From Trichuris trichiura (Eukaryota > Nematoda > Enoplea > Trichinellida > Trichuridae), in assembly GCA_037903355.1 (NCBI GenBank), contig JBAJFE010000026.1, forward strand, positions 7,502,001 to 7,566,000: 64,000 nt of DNA. Reading direction: 5' to 3'. A program made the position numbers and the translations under genes. Each line of letters begins with the position of its first letter. The stretch's first letter is position 1. This document shows positions 63,544 through 64,000 of this stretch, piece after piece. Under the pieces are notes generated by a model that was given only the letters and a program-made list of their open reading frames with translations, was not told the DNA's origin and did no database searches.

Positions 63544-63631
63544 ATGGACTCCGAAAAGGTTGATTTTGAACTCCCTAATGTTAAAGAGGAAAAGCTAGCA
63601 ACAAAAGGCAAAAATACACCTAGTAAACGCG
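63544..63631 (+). CDS. Candidate first coding exon, gene unknown (continues right)
   Basis: GCCATGG gives a good start context. The frame reads MDSEKVDFELPNVKEEKLAT then KGKNTPSKR and ends at a donor (CGCG|GTAAGA, 63631/63632). The highly charged Lys/Glu-rich sequence resembles disordered nuclear proteins. No following exon was found in the remaining 370 bases, so the gene would extend past the window. Confidence 0.35.
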
Positions 63632-64000
63632 GTAAGATCGTTAACTGCAAACTGCGGGAGGAAATATTCATTGTGAAAAAGAGCGCTGCGTCAGCAACGT
63701 GAATTTGGCATGACGGATGACGTCATCGTCTGCTGTTCTTTTTTGTCAACACAAACAAGGAAAAGCATTCAGCGGCAGACTGTTATGGATGCCAAAAAAC
63801 GGATCACGCGCTGCTACAATCTGAATTCGCGCTTTTCATTAACACCATTGTGTGCTTCATTTTAATTGGGTAAAAATGTCCAGAGTCGAAGAAGCGAGAC
63901 ATAAATGGCCAAAAGCCCACTTCAGAATATCCTAGGTCGACCTGGAAGCAGTAAATTGTAAAATGGACCTTTTGCCCAGAACGTAGACGGCTTCCACCCG
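63632..64000. other. Right edge, no gene seen
   Basis: If the candidate exon at 63544-63631 is real, this is its first intron. It contains a TGACGTCA palindrome at about 63718-63725 and no other structure that I could support. Confidence 0.4.

Overview
This window is animal nuclear DNA. Protein-coding genes are split by many short introns (mostly 45-80 bases, GT..AG) on both strands, with a few introns above 1 kb and long AT-rich spacers. No operons, bacterial signals, rRNA, CRISPR array or convincing tRNA were seen. Very short introns, a divergent ionotropic-receptor-like gene and an endonuclease-bearing Penelope-like element suggest a compact-genome invertebrate, most likely nematode-like. 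The sequence alone does not fix the species.

Left third (1-24,000). The 3' end of a tail-anchored or single-pass membrane protein gene (+) leaves the left edge. Then come a complete five-exon UMP-CMP kinase (-), an intronless calmodulin-lysine N-methyltransferase (+), the 3' exon of a CENP-S-like histone-fold protein (+), a complete nine-exon enolase (-), and a complete thirteen-exon M14 metallocarboxypeptidase precursor (-). The carboxypeptidase keeps its zinc ligands but appears to have lost its catalytic Glu and Tyr.

Centre (28,829-46,625). One 44-exon gene encodes talin (about 2590 residues), the integrin-to-actin adaptor. Its 4.2-kb intron (40,299-44,515) holds a same-strand, intronless SEC20/BNIP1-like SNARE gene, a scrambled inverted partial copy of that gene, a 5'-truncated and frameshifted Penelope-like element, remnants resembling pogo and hAT transposons, and a perfect 102-bp palindrome.

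Right third (46,626-64,000). A single-exon ionotropic-receptor-like protein (+) is followed by an eleven-exon half-size ABC transporter of the ABCB9/TAPL/HAF type (-). Upstream of the transporter are two TCACGTGA motifs and a possible divergent first exon. The last 5 kb hold a dispersed short inverted-repeat element (second copy near 49,300), a GC-rich patch of uncertain nature, and a candidate first exon that runs towards the right edge.

The genes are mostly housekeeping (nucleotide metabolism, glycolysis, adhesion, ER SNARE, lysosomal transport) and show no sign of working as a cluster. The least ordinary structures are the SEC20 mosaic inverted repeat inside the talin intron, the apparently inactive carboxypeptidase, and the possible E-box control of the ABC transporter. 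Exon coordinates come from hand translation with splice-site and phase matching. Family assignments rest on recalled family motifs, not on database searches.
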